Source: Melampsora larici-populina 98AG31
Taxonomy: Eukaryota > Basidiomycota > Pucciniomycetes > Pucciniales > Melampsoraceae
DNA length: 64,000 nucleotides
NCBI RefSeq assembly: GCF_000204055.1
Contig: NW_006768765.1
Coordinates: forward strand, 3,049,601-3,113,600
Reading direction: 5' to 3'
The notes beneath the pieces were generated by a model. The model worked only from the letters and a program-made list of their open reading frames with translations. It had not been told where the DNA came from and did not search any database. Positions within the stretch are counted from its first letter, which is position 1. Each line of letters begins with the position of its first letter. The position numbers and the translations under genes were made by a program. Below, in pieces: positions 34,104-45,417 of this stretch.

Positions 34104-35709
34104 AATAAGCCATCCTTTGTGCTGGACAGGATGGCTCATCTACAGTCTCTGAGTGACTGAACATGCTAATACCTACCATTACCGATCCATCCACAATCAA
34201 GAAGTTGTGGATGACTACACAAGCTGCAATCCAATCACATACAAACGCAGCATCTTTGGCGTTGCTGATTGACAGTCGCAGCTCGTGAAGGGAGCCGAAT
34301 CGCATCTGTAACAAGCCGTTGCAGTGTTCAGATGCGATTCGGACTTTGGAGATCGATTTGTTGAAGTGATTTTGAGCTTCTGATAACGGCCCACTTCGTG
34401 ATTGTTTGAAGACCGGAACGATATGTTCAATTGAAGCATAGCCAGAGTCGGCTAGAATATACTCTCCATGTGAAAAATGGGAGGACATATTCTGATATAA
34501 CTACACATAAAGGATTCATAATATCAGCTTGAGAGAGAGGATAGAGAGTGATGAAATGAATGCACTTACACGAGTAGACTTCAACACTCGTTGATCGTGT
34601 GCGCTACCACACCATCCATGATGGGCGTATAGTATCTTTCGCTGATCATCGCATATTATAAGAGAGTTCAAAGCATATATCGACTTTCGTGTGTAGTAAT
34701 CCTCTTTATTTTTTGAGGGCGCAGATGCTAAAGGTACCAACGTTCCATCAATAAAGCCTACACAATCTTGAAACCACGAAGAACGACCAATTTGTTGCTT
34801 AATTTTCGCTCGCTGATCTACATTTGGCCATTGTACATATTTGGACTCGAGCTGGAGAATTGCGTGGATGCAGCGTTTTGTATAGTTATCGACACTGCCC
34901 TCTGAAAATCCAAGAACAAACCTTTTCAGTACAAGATCAGACGAGTGGCTTGTGAAAAGATCATGACTTTGACAAACCTGCCAAAGAAAAAAGTTTTGCT
35001 TTCATAACAAGAGAGCCTCCATTTCCCGATAAGCCTAAATTTGCCAAAGCCACCAATAGTTGCCACTGGACCGGTGCCTGCTGACAACTTGAGTTATTGT
35101 AGAAGATAGGACATGATCCTATTTGGTGGAGAAGATTTGTAAAGTCTGCCCTTGACATGCGTGCCTAGACTCAAAAGGAAAGGAAAATGATTGATCAACT
35201 ATGTAATTTACAGAATGATATTAAAGGAAAGAGCTCACCGCCATCAACCAAGTGCGATCGGTCTCATCAAACCACGCTTGAAAAGTCTGAGCCTTCAGAC
35301 TACAACGAGGCCTGCGATGCCTGGGTAGAGGGTATCTTTGTCTTTTCGTTTCTTCTCGGATCTTCAATAAAACTCCTAGAATCGATTCATCATCTTCTAG
35401 TCTTCTCTTCCGTTGATTCATGTAGGCCCTGTTGTCCATGGAAGATAACATCATGATTGCGTAAGAAAATATAATGATACGTTCTTGATGACCAATATTA
35501 TTGTCCGAATCGTCGTGGTTGCCATCGTCGTGGTCATCGTCATCAGAATTTATGAAAGACACCATAATTAAACCAGCAATTAAGTTTTGAAGGAGAGATG
35601 GGGTAGTGGATGGAGTTATGGTTGAGGTAGAAGCAAGAAGAGACACATGAAGTAAGATAGAGGCGTCAAGTGATGACAGAAGCTGCCTGCGGACAGAGAT
35701 TCGAGTCAT
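34087..35709 (-). CDS. PIF/Harbinger DDE transposase
   Basis: Four exons (35709-35239, 35164-34978, 34901-34570, 34491-34087) join in frame to 464 aa with no internal stop. The N-terminus carries a cluster of Asp/His (DDDDHDDGNHDD). An HTH region (NNSSCQQAPVQWQLLVALANLGLSGN) is followed by EGSVDNYTKR. The DDE_Tnp_4 core has the first Asp in GFIDGTLVPLA, a conserved AHDQRV, the second Asp in YILADSGY and the Glu in ASEHCNGLLQMRF. The VVIHNFLI end is typical of the family. The last 17 bases overlap the inverted repeat of the nested element, so the original C-terminus was replaced. Otherwise the enzyme looks capable of cut-and-paste transposition. Confidence 0.85.
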
Positions 35710-35767
35710 AATTTAAATATAGGGATGGGTTGGGTTGATGGGTTGGGGCGTACAAACCTGTCCAAGG

Positions 35768-35868
35768 CAACCCATTTAAAAAACCCGTGAAAAAAATCCA
35801 AAATTCAGATGGGTTGTCACGGGATTTTTACATGGGTTTTCCATGTCGGGTTCCAGGTTTGTGTACCC
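35768..35868 (-). repeat. Right TIR of Harbinger element
   Basis: Inverted copy of 30265-30367, ending GTTTGTGTACCCT. The transposase start codon lies about 60 bp inside it. Confidence 0.85.
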
Positions 35869-37723
35869 TTAATGCTACTTCACCATTACCCAAAGACTGA
35901 CTGAGTAAAGAACCAGTACAAGTCAAACATAAAATGGATGCATAAGAAACTTTGTTAGTTGATGTGAAAGAGACCTTCAGCATGATGATCTGTACCATTG
36001 GTGTTTCCTGGATCACAGAGTGAGATACCGTGGTGGAGTTACCATTCAAAGGCAAAACAAAATGAAAAAGAATCAATACCTAGAGTACAATTGAAATCCA
36101 AAGCAAGTGATTTCCAACCCATCAAAACCTGAAACCAATAAAATGGGATGTATGGGTGCATCTTTGGGAGGCAAAACATTCTTCTCAGTTATTTGATCCC
36201 ATCTGGTCAGGACCAGGGATGCAAGTATGAGCATGAGTATACCCAAATCATACTGTATGGGTTTTGGGCTTGTGGGGCAGTAATGGTACTCCTAATGTGG
36301 ACTGAGTGAGTTATACTGCACATCAGAAAGCTATGGTGGCTCTAAGGTGCCACTTGAGTCAGACTCACATTGTCAGATTTGTCAAAAATAACATTCCTGA
36401 CCTCAAAAAAGGCCCTGCTGAACAAAGTGCAAGCTTGGCCAGCCCTATCTGGTCATTGTCAGGGTGGCTACAATTATAACTCACGATTTGGTCTAGTCAA
36501 CAACTCGTGAGGAGGTCCTGAATGATATTCCGCTGGGTACGGGGAATATGTAAGCTTGATATCTATTGAGGAACGCCGGAGAAAGGTAGGTATATTAGTA
36601 TTTCCTAATATAAAGGGTTTTGATTTAATATAAAACTGGAATCACAGGCCCACTGTAAGTTAACAGATGGTAGCAGGTCAAGCCTGGGCCGTGATTATCT
36701 CTAAAACTCGAAAGTTTAAGAGCAGCCTGGGATTTAAAATCCACAGGGATCTTGCCAACTGTTCAGTTGCAAGACCTGGGTCCTTGACCAGAAGAATGGA
36801 AGAGAAAGACTAACCTGTGATAGATTCACAGATAGCGTAACTCAGCAATGGTGGGGTTTTAGTGATTAAAGGAAATTTTTATAAAAGGCGTGACACTGAT
36901 TTAATAACTAATTTCAAAAGGGAACTAATATGATTATTCTTCGGGAATTTCTTACTAGCTAGCAATTGAAAAGAGATAGAATTTCTTGCTTTAGACTTCT
37001 TGGTTCTAAATAGAAATATTGGTATGGGTAAAATCAGGTAAGGTCCGTTCTTTTCTGATTCCTCACCAGGTATTTATACCTTTCTGATGTCTTGGTTCAG
37101 CTTGTGGTAAATGCTGCGCAGCTTTCTCTTCCAAGCTAATGATCTAGTTGCTTCGAAATGTTCCTTGCCTTCCTTACGTGATATTGTATCCGTTAGTATA
37201 GTTTTAGGTAAGACATTTCAGTAGTATGTTTATTCTGTAATAATTTGTTCTCATGATCCTTTCTTGGCATGATTAGTTTGTTAGGTAATCTATGGATTTT
37301 TTGGCTTCCTCCGACCTAGTTCCCTAGAAGAGTAATTCTTTTCTAGAATTTCTCTCAATGAATTCAATTCTTCATTATGTAAGGATATCTCTTTCCCGCG
37401 ACTTTTGATACTAAGCCGGGAAACAATGTCGGTGTTTTAATATATACTTGTGTTCTATATTTTTTATATGTTACTATTTTATTTCTATCATTAGTTATAT
37501 CGAAGTTCCTTACTTTGATAGCTTTTGGGACCTTTGAAACTAGGTCTAGAAGTTGTGTGTTTTATTAAGTTGCATTTTTACATTTGTTGTCTGTGTTGTA
37601 AAAATGTAGAAAGGAAGTGAAATATTTTTATTATATTATTATTTTTTTATTGTAGCTCTTTTGGCGCTTCATGCTTAAGAGCTCGAGAGCTGACAGTCAT
37701 ATTATGATCTTGACCACCTCAAT
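35869..37723. other. Gene-free stretch, possibly old repeats
   Basis: No open frame of substance and no recognisable domain in any frame. The composition shifts towards A/T after 37300. It could hold decayed retroelement sequence, but I found no end-to-end structure. Confidence 0.4.
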
Positions 37724-37988
37724 AGGACCCTGGACAGCTTGTATTGAGGCACATGATGTAAAAAAATTCTTACATCACATATACTTGACTGAAGTTTGAA
37801 TTCATAAAAATTTGATACAGTTCCTTGCTCTTTCCTGAACAAGGCCCAGCAAGAAGCAAGGGGCTTGGTCAATTTTGGAATCCATAGCAATACAAATGTG
37901 CAGACTTTTTACAAGCTATGGAATTCACAGCAAACATAAGGAAATATTCTTTACATTGAGTGCCTCAATAGTAGCTCTCCAGGGTCCT
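37724..37988. mobile_element. 265-bp MITE-like inverted-repeat element
   Basis: The left end AGGACCCTGGACAGCT..TATTGAGGCAC pairs with the right end GTGCCTCAATA..AGCTCTCCAGGGTCCT over about 45 bp with a few mismatches. No clear target duplication is seen: CTCAAT is on the left and CTTCAG on the right. A short inner palindrome GATGTAAAAAAATTCTTACATC is also present. Confidence 0.6.
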
Positions 37989-38349
37989 CTTCAGCCTCCT
38001 TGTTGACAATGTGGGAAGATTTAAGAGATGCTTGATTGCCATAAAAGACTACAATCAAGGCTTATAGGAGCTTTTCAGAACTCAAGGAATTATTTTACAA
38101 CTAGTTAGTTAATCAGGATGGGCAATACAATAGAAAGAAAATCAGATGAACGCATTGTTCTTATTAATTAAATCACTGGATCATTTTTGTTTCTCTTGCC
38201 TTTTTCATTGTAAGTTTTTTTCTTCTTATAACTAACTTGAATAGCTCTAGCCTTTAGTGTGCTCATCTTGATCTCAAGTTTTTTGCATGAGGATCTTCAT
38301 AATCATTGGCCTTACTTTCTTTCCTCTTGTGATTTTTAAAGAATTTCTA

Positions 38350-38618
38350 TAGTGGGAACCATCAAGAGCCACTTAATTGGATAAGTTTTCAAAAAAGATT
38401 GTCAAAGTCACCAATATCACTCAATTCAAAAATCAAGATATTTTTGGGGTCCTCTTGTTCCGGGCTATTCACAGATATCCTCAGAAGACCCACTTTTGAA
38501 AGTCTTGTTCTTTTTGACCATACATACGGTTAAGAGTGCACCAGGTGAAAACCGGATTGTTTGTTGTAATTACAAATTCCTCGGTCTGTGGCTTCTTGCC
38601 TCTTGATGGTTCCCACTA
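38350..38618. mobile_element. 269-bp MITE flanked by TA
   Basis: Terminal inverted repeats TAGTGGGAACCATCAAGAG / CTCTTGATGGTTCCCACTA are perfect over 19 bp, with TA on both sides (38348-38349 and 38619-38620). It is non-coding. Confidence 0.75.
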
Positions 38619-38899
38619 TATTAATAAAAAAAGATGTGATCAAGCCACCTGGCCCATGATTTGATTGAAGATTGCCACATGTCTCAACATTATCCAGGGT
38701 TAGCACTTGTTCAGCAGGGCTTTAAAATTCAATATTTTTCCAATTTATCTTTTCAAAAAAAACTACAAAATCCTAGTCCATCGATTTGTTTCCATGCTCC
38801 TCCTTTATCAACCTAATGGCTCATTTGAAACTGTTTGTACCTACAAAATTCACAATAAATTTCTTTTGCATCTTGAGTTTGTTTCAAGTTGTGTTTTAT

Positions 38900-39530
38900 T
38901 GTAGTTTATCTAGTACATGGCAAACAAAACAAAATTACGGAAATATCAATCTGTTTTGTTCTGATTGGGGTGTTTCTTCCAATGTGAAAATTTTGGTGAA
39001 TATCCTCAATCCCAAGTATTGATCAAAGCTCTCTGACTTGCACTACCCAGAGCATGCCTCACAAGATGAGGAGCTTGTTGAAGGACTCTTCAGTTCAGCT
39101 TTGGAAAAGTTGGTCAGCTACCCCAGACTCTTCCCCATCACTGACCCCCTCTACTTCACACATATCATTCAATCAGGTTGATATTGTTACTTCATCTGCC
39201 ACTATTCAATCACCCAAATTGATTCAGACATCTGAGCTCACCTTGTACCAGCAGGTAGATTATCCAATTGTCCTGGCCAATCTCCACTGGTGTGGTGGAA
39301 TGTAAGTTGTCTTTACTCACTGACATCTGAACATATGTTGTTGTATGTATTTCTTTGTTTCACAGGTAAACTCTTTGAATTTCCAGGCTCTTGCTTCCTT
39401 GGCACACATCTATCTTACTATTGCGGCTATGTTGTGTGCCTCAGAACAATCAAAACAAATATTTTCTTTGGCCACTGATATTTCTGTTCCTCAAAGAGGT
39501 TCCTTAACACCTAAGTTCATTGTGATGTTG
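38900..39530 (+). pseudogene. hAT transposase 3' fragment (dimerisation domain)
   Basis: Two pieces read as the hAT C-terminal dimerisation region: SELTLYQQVDYPIVLANLHW, then after a GTAAGT..CAG intron (about 39302-39365) LNFQALASLAHIYLTIAAML, SEQSKQIFSLATDISV and RGSLTPKF. This is the ordered E..Y..W..FP.LA..YL.I.A..SE..FS.A pattern of hAT proteins, with the usual WW reduced and several key positions changed. The upstream catalytic half is not recognisable and stops occur before 39050, so it is a remnant truncated before the DIRS element that follows. Confidence 0.6.
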
Positions 39531-40045
39531 GTTGTAGGGGATGGTGGAGAGCAGGTATCACCACCATTGACCAGTCCTCTGATGTTCTTACTTGCATTGC
39601 TCTGTTCAAACAACATATGAAGAATAAGAAAAAAACACAATGATTAACTAGATGAGTATACTTGATCTGTGTTTTCTTGAGAGAACCACCATAACACAGG
39701 TGGTTCGTAGGTCCATGACGACTTGCGGTGACCGCAGGAGGTAAGAATGAGATACCCGCATGGCACTCGGCCCCGAGGCTGACTAGTGACACTCTGCCGT
39801 GCACCACAGGAAAGGTTTTTCGCTCTCACACCTTTCCTTCTCATACCTCGCTGCTCTAGGCCCTCAAGCGCTAGAGCCTTTCACCGCAAGTCCATCTACC
39901 GTAGTAGCTCAAGACACCCTTGGGGTTTAGAGCTACTAGCTTTTTTGTTGATTAATTTCCAAAAATTTTCCCAATTTCTTTTTTCTTCAAACGCCAATAC
40001 AACACATAAACAAACCCGGAAAGAAAGAAAGAAATATCAAAGAAG

Positions 40046-42328
40046 ATGGACGAGGCGATAGCGCTAGCGGAAGCAAAAGCAGCCAGGTTGACATTGACCA
40101 GGATGAGGGCAGCGGCGACGGGACAACAGCCTGGCCCACGATTGGCTACACCCAGACGAGCCAAAACTATCCCCCGAGAAGGAGGCAACCCGGTTGACGA
40201 CCTAGACGGAGATCCAATAGACGGGGAGCCAACAAGAATCGAAGGAGGAGAGACGGATAGCGAAGAAGAGTTAGAGGAAACTCAACAGGTCAAATCTCAG
40301 ATCGACGTCGACACCCTACAGTTACTAAACGGATCCTTAATTCCATCAGAAGAGGACGACAACACCTCCTGGAGGCCAGAGGCAATCCAAAGACGGGAAG
40401 AAGGCAAGGGGAAGAGACGAGCGTCGTCTTCAGCGCGCTCACCCTCACCGATATTCGATTCAGGAGACAAATCTCAACTGCACTTTGAAGATGGTAAGCA
40501 GAGTTTTAGATCTGGAAATTAAACATCCATGACAAGTAGCCAAGATCCTCGAAGAGGTTGGCAAATTCCGAGCTACCCAGATCCCAGACAGGGGGGAGCC
40601 GAGATGCAAGAAAGTCTGATGGCAATCCCAAGATCCCAAATAAGTGGGGGGATGAAGAGACTGACAGGAAGACAAGAAAGAGTCTGACGAACCTGTGTTC
40701 TTTGAATTGGTTACGATTGAACAGGAAATTCACCCATCCAACCAAACGATAGGGTGGAGTACCTATTTGCGAAAGGTCGCCGTGCAGAAGCAATGGCCTT
40801 ACTCGACCAGTGGGATCGGTGTGAAAATCCAAGAGCAAACTCCATCGCTTGAACATACCCAGTGGCAAGCGGAAGCGGGCTTCCAAGCACACGACCTTAC
40901 GCACTCATCGCGGAAAACCTAACCAATAGCACGGAGTCGCTAGGAAACCTGCCACTAACCAAGAGAGAGCGAATTCAAGAGCCGACTCGACAAGCCGCTC
41001 TCAGGAAACAGCCCCTCCATAACCCTACCGAGCCAGGCAAAATAGAGAGAAGAGGTTACGAAAATCAACCAAGAAGGGAGCGAAACCCCGAGAGACACGA
41101 CAACCACTCTACGGCAGAAGATACTCCCGAGAGAAGAAGTGCTCACCTTCCTACCCCCTACACAAATCGGCCAACGGAAGAACCCCCACAAAGACTTCGA
41201 TATGTTCATTACAAAGATCGACAAAATTTACGACACGGCCTCAGCCGCTCTGAAGGTCAAGAAATGAGACTTCCCGCCCCCAGCCAACCATCAAACCAAA
41301 CTCGAGAGATCCTAACGGAGGAAGAAGAAGAGGAACAGATTAAGGTGCTGATGGCGACAAAGAAAGGAAGATTGGTCCTACGTAATGGAGATGTGATTGA
41401 AAATGGGAGGAGACTGGTGGCAAGCACGGACGAAGAGATGGAGAAAGGGTTGAACCAACTTTCCCCCGTCCTAACTCACTGGTTACAAACCTTTAAATCC
41501 TTCATCCCGTTGACAGTTTTCAACAAACAATTTCTCATTGACGACCAGCAAGAATGGAGTAGACGTAAAGCACCTACGGAGTCAAAAATCGAAGATGGAA
41601 GTGCGTCCTTGAGAGTGTATGGAGGTGCGCCACCGCCAGAAGAGATGACCATGCAATTTGAGGACTGGATCGATAGTATTAGCCTGTTCATTAAGTACGT
41701 AGAAGCAGCAGGCTGGGAAACCCTAGCCGAACGGTTTGAAGGCCACAGAAAGGTGGTGATGGAGTTGAGAGATAATTTTGGTTGGATGATCGCACTGAGG
41801 TATTGCAGAGGAATTAGGCAGGGTGTAATGAGGGAGACAGCCGACAACAAAATAAGGAATTTCAGCGTTCTACAGTCAGCTATATTCGAAGAGGCAAAGA
41901 TCATGGCTGATTCGCGCCAAGAAAGGGCTTATCGAACAAACCCTTACGCACCTGGAGGCCCCCTGTCTCATCTAAACCCTCTAACAGGAGCAGCAAGGTC
42001 CAACCCCAACCACACCGCATCATCAACATCGGCATTTCCAAAGAAACCGTACGAGGTTTATCAAGCAGTCAAGACAGAGGCTTCTTACAGCAGACCAGCA
42101 GATCCGAACTGGATCCCGTCAGCAAAGTGGAAAACAATGTCCTCAGATGAGAGGAAGGAAGAACTGGCGAGGAGACCAGGCGGTTTGACGCGTAGAAGAG
42201 ATGAAGACCGAGAGAGAGGTCGGGAGAGGTACGGAGGCGGTGATGATAAAAACCGGTACCAGAAAAGAAGCCGCTCACGGAGCCGGAGCCCCAAAGGTGG
42301 GAAAGGCAGGAAAGGACGCTATGCGTAA
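40046..42328 (+). CDS. DIRS Gag-like protein
   Basis: Exon 1 (40046-40493) starts at ATG and is Ala/Arg- then Glu/Asp-rich. A GTAAGC..CAG intron (40494-40862, 369 nt) leads in phase to exon 2 (40863-42328), an upstream TGA at 40850 being removed by splicing. Exon 2 has a charged N-half and a predicted helical region EEMTMQFEDWIDSISLFIKY..GWMIALRYCRGIRQGV, which aligns with the first DIRS copy. Its tail is Arg/Ser-rich (RKRGRERYGGGDDKNRYQKR, then SRSRSRSPKGGKGRKGRYA), resembling an RNA-binding RS/RGG region. No zinc knuckle is present. It is a presumed RNA-packaging protein. Confidence 0.7.
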
Positions 42329-42417
42329 GCCTATTTAGAAATTTGAATGAAATGAAGTCAATATGACATATGCCCACTCATGGTGAACAGACATGACACA
42401 CCAGCTGAGAGTCACAA

Positions 42418-44330
42418 GTGAGAAGCGGAAAAGTTGACCTGCATGAATTGCCTCCTACCCTAATCTGTAGCCCCCAGATTGAGTCCAATCAATCAGTACG
42501 TTTTGTGAAACCTCCTGAGAGACAATCTGCCTACCTTGAATTACCCCCCCAGTCCGTACGCTATGGGAAAGCAAAAATTCACTCGGACACCTTCCGTCAG
42601 AAACCCATAGCAAGGACAGTTCCTGTTGCTAGAGAGGCCGTAACACCACGATGGCCGGAAAAAGCATCATGCGAGATGAACGTAAGGGTGTGGGAAGCTG
42701 AGATGAAAAAGGTCAACTTGGCAGAAAAATATAAAGACATACTGATTGGGTTAGTGAAAGGATTTGATCAAGGGATAAGAGACGCGTACGTAGCAGGGGT
42801 ACCTTATTTCTGTCCGCCGAACCACGCGTCAGCCAGAGCGGCAGAAGAGAAAATCAGGAAATCTTTCGCCACTGAAATCGCAGAGGGAAGGATGATAGGT
42901 CCTTACTCAAAGGAAGAAGCCCACGCACACTTTGGTTTCTTCAGAACAAACCCACTAGGGGCAGTGGTGAACGGCGACGGGACGACGAGACCAATAAATG
43001 ATCTGTCTTTCCCAAAAGATAACCCCATGGTACAGTCAGTAAACGAGGAAGTCGATAAATACGACTTCGAAACTACCTGGGACGATTTCAGAGCCGTTGC
43101 TGAATTTTTATGCTCCCTAGACGAAGACATACTCTTGGCAATCTTCGATTGGGCCAAAGCTTATCGCCAGATTCCGACAGCCCCAGATCAGTGGCGCTTC
43201 CTTATGGTGTTGACATTCGAAGACCAGGTCCTTCTAGACACCAGAATCACGTTTGGAGGAGTTGCCGGATGCGGGAGTTTTGGAATGGTAGCAGATGTGT
43301 GGAAGGAGATTATGCTGCGAAAGTTCCCCTTTTTAGCAGCCTTTCGCTGGGTCGACGACACCCTGTTTGTAAAGTCAAAATCAGATAACTTACATTTTGA
43401 TCTCAACGATATATCCAAAGTCAGCCAGGAGATGGGAATTGTAGAAAACGTAGAGAAGAGGCACGACTTTGCTGAAGAGCAAAAGTACCTTGGGTTCATC
43501 TGGAACGGCAGGGAAAAGACAGTGAGATTACCCGACAAAAAGATTGCCACGAGACTACTAGAGATAGAAGAATTCAGGAAGGAAAAAAGACATACACTGA
43601 AGGAGGTCCAGAAAATCGCGGGTAAGCTCAACCACACAGCGATGGTGCTGCCCCAACTGAACTGCTACAGAGTAGATATCAACAGGTGGATGGCGGAATG
43701 GCACTACCCCTCGGCCTTGAGGGAAACACCAGTAACAGTCGAAGAAGACCTAGAGGTATGGCACAGCGCCCTATTGACAGCGAAGCCAAAAAGATTGATC
43801 CCGAAACCTGAACAACTGAACGTAAACTGGGTAGGTGACGCGTCCACCTCATACGGGGTGGGGATAATAATAGGGAAACACTGGTCCAAATTTAGACTTC
43901 GACAAGGTTGGAACGACGAGCAAAGAGACAGGTCCAAAAGAGGCATCGCCTGGGCGGAGACAGTCGCAGCAAGACTAGGCCTCCTGATGTTAATGCAGCT
44001 ATTCAACATCAAGGGTAAATGCTTCATCATGCTTACCGATAACACGGTAACGGAAAACGCGATTCGTAACGGCAAAACGCGATTCGTAACGGCAAAACGC
44101 GATTCGTAACGGCAAATCGCGAGACCGGAACGTAAATCTAGAGTGGAGAAAGATCCAGAGCATCTTGATCAAAGAGGAAGTCTGTATCGAAGTGAAACGT
44201 GTGACGTCGGAAGACAACTCTGCCGACAAACTGTCGAGGGGTCTGGACTCCTCGAAACACAGGAGAAAAATGCTGGTAATCCCGCTTCCTAAAGATCTCA
44301 AAGGACTTCTCATACAAGAAAATTGAATCA
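42418..44330 (+). pseudogene. DIRS RT-RNase H, broken by a 20-bp triplication
   Basis: RT motifs are intact: FDWAKAYRQIPTAP, GGVAGCGSFGMVAD, FRWVDDTLFVKS (catalytic Asp pair) and KYLGFIWNGREK. RNase H starts with NWVGDASTSYG, AWAETVAARLG and MLTDNTVTEN. At 44054-44113 a 20-bp unit is present three times; the two extra copies (40 bp) shift the frame and stop translation at 44109. After the repeat the original frame resumes and can be followed to about 44325 (DNSADKLSRG box), so the rest of RNase H is still encoded but out of frame. The open frame begins with GTG next to a possible acceptor; MNVRVWEAEMKK is a likely internal start region. Confidence 0.8.
44054..44113 (+). repeat. 20-bp direct triplication inside RNase H
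   Basis: The unit AAAACGCGATTCGTAACGGC occurs three times without mismatch, then AAATCGCGAGACC. The size is not a multiple of three, so copy-number change switches the reading frame. Confidence 0.95.
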
Positions 44331-44343
44331 AATTGAAAAAACT

Positions 44344-45417
44344 ATGACAAACCTACCAAAACATTTCCAACTTGCGATCGAAAACACATCTAGAGCGGGC
44401 CGACACACAGCATCCGGAAGCTGGGCCACATCAACACTCTCCGGTTATTCATCTGGGATGGCAAAATTCATTCAGTTTAAAGAAAAAACAGAAGGAGCCT
44501 TCAACCCCAACAAAGTGATATCCGATGAGGATATATACGATTTTGTAGCATGGGCTGGAGAAGAAAAAGGACTTACCAAGGATGGACCAGAAAAACCGTT
44601 GAGCTCGACAACGATCAAAAAATACCTAGATGGCATCAGAGCTTGGCAAATTGTCAAACACCGGAAAATACCAACGGCGCACCCAGAAGTGGTGAAGACA
44701 TTGATACGAGCACATAAGAGAAAGGAAGAAAAGAAAGAGTTAGTCACGGAAAAGAACCCGGTGGTGATCCGCCAGTTGTTCAAGTTATTGAAAGAAACTC
44801 ACGGAAAGTCGGAGACCGAAGAACTGATAGGAGTAGTAGGGATAGTGGCCTTCTGGGGGATGGCACGATTGGGAGAACTGCTTTGCCCAGCAGCAGACCA
44901 AGGTGCAATCTTAAGACGACACGTCGAGTTCGGTTCGAAGAAGGGTACAAACTACATAAAATTACACCTTCGGAAAGCAAAGACAGCCCTACCCGGAGAA
45001 ATCCAGATCATCCACATTCAGCAACAACTCAACGTTTTAGACCCAGTAGCAGCAATAACACGCTTACTAGAAAAAAACCCGAATGCAAGCCCAGAAACAC
45101 CGCTGTTCAGCTCAAAAGTAAACGGGAAACTGGAGCCGTTATCAAAGATGAGATTCCTGAACGGAGTGAAAAAGATCTGGGGTCAACACGGGATTAAGTC
45201 TTGGAGCGGGCACTCTTTCAGAGTCGGCGGAGCATCCCTGCGATTCAATTTAGATATGGACATTAGAAGGATAGCAAAGCAAGGACGTTGGAGTTCAATG
45301 GCTTATCTCACGTACTTGAAGACATACTCACCAGAAGACGTGCTAGACTCGAAGAAGTTTCTAGAGGCAATTGAAGACAGAGAGTGGCCACAAAGGTGGG
45401 AAATGCAAAGAAAATAA
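44344..45417 (+). CDS. DIRS tyrosine recombinase
   Basis: The start is placed at ATG 44344 (MTNLPKHFQL), giving about 357 aa; the open frame itself begins at TTG 44323. The core-binding region GSWATSTLSGYSSGMAKF is followed by the catalytic set: Arg in FWGMARLGELLCPA, H-x-x-R in GHSFRVGGASLRF, GRW, and a Tyr in AYLTYLKTYSPEDV at the normal distance. That makes it more canonical than the recombinase at 10769. The frame is intact even though the adjacent RNase H is broken. It would integrate the circular DNA intermediate. Confidence 0.88.
   Translation: MTNLPKHFQLAIENTSRAGRHTASGSWATSTLSGYSSGMAKFIQFKEKTEGAFNPNKVISDEDIYDFVAWAGEEKGLTKDGPEKPLSSTTIKKYLDGIRAWQIVKHRKIPTAHPEVVKTLIRAHKRKEEKKELVTEKNPVVIRQLFKLLKETHGKSETEELIGVVGIVAFWGMARLGELLCPAADQGAILRRHVEFGSKKGTNYIKLHLRKAKTALPGEIQIIHIQQQLNVLDPVAAITRLLEKNPNASPETPLFSSKVNGKLEPLSKMRFLNGVKKIWGQHGIKSWSGHSFRVGGASLRFNLDMDIRRIAKQGRWSSMAYLTYLKTYSPEDVLDSKKFLEAIEDREWPQRWEMQRK

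Larger units (their letters stand above)
30265..35868. mobile_element. PIF/Harbinger-type transposon, with nested insertion
   Basis: Terminal inverted repeats of about 100 bp (30265-30367 and 35768-35868) start AGGGTACACAAACCTGG and are near-identical. A TA lies on each side (30263-30264, 35869-35870); if the flank is read as three bases it is TAA on the left and TTA on the right, so the exact duplication is ambiguous. The two expected Harbinger genes are present in convergent orientation: a SANT/Myb-like DNA-binding protein (plus) and a DDE transposase (minus). A 1.34-kb non-autonomous element is inserted between them. Confidence 0.85.

Noticed and set aside
39680..39790. tRNA-like or structured RNA at the start of the second DIRS element
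   Set aside because: No cloverleaf with A and B box spacing could be formed.
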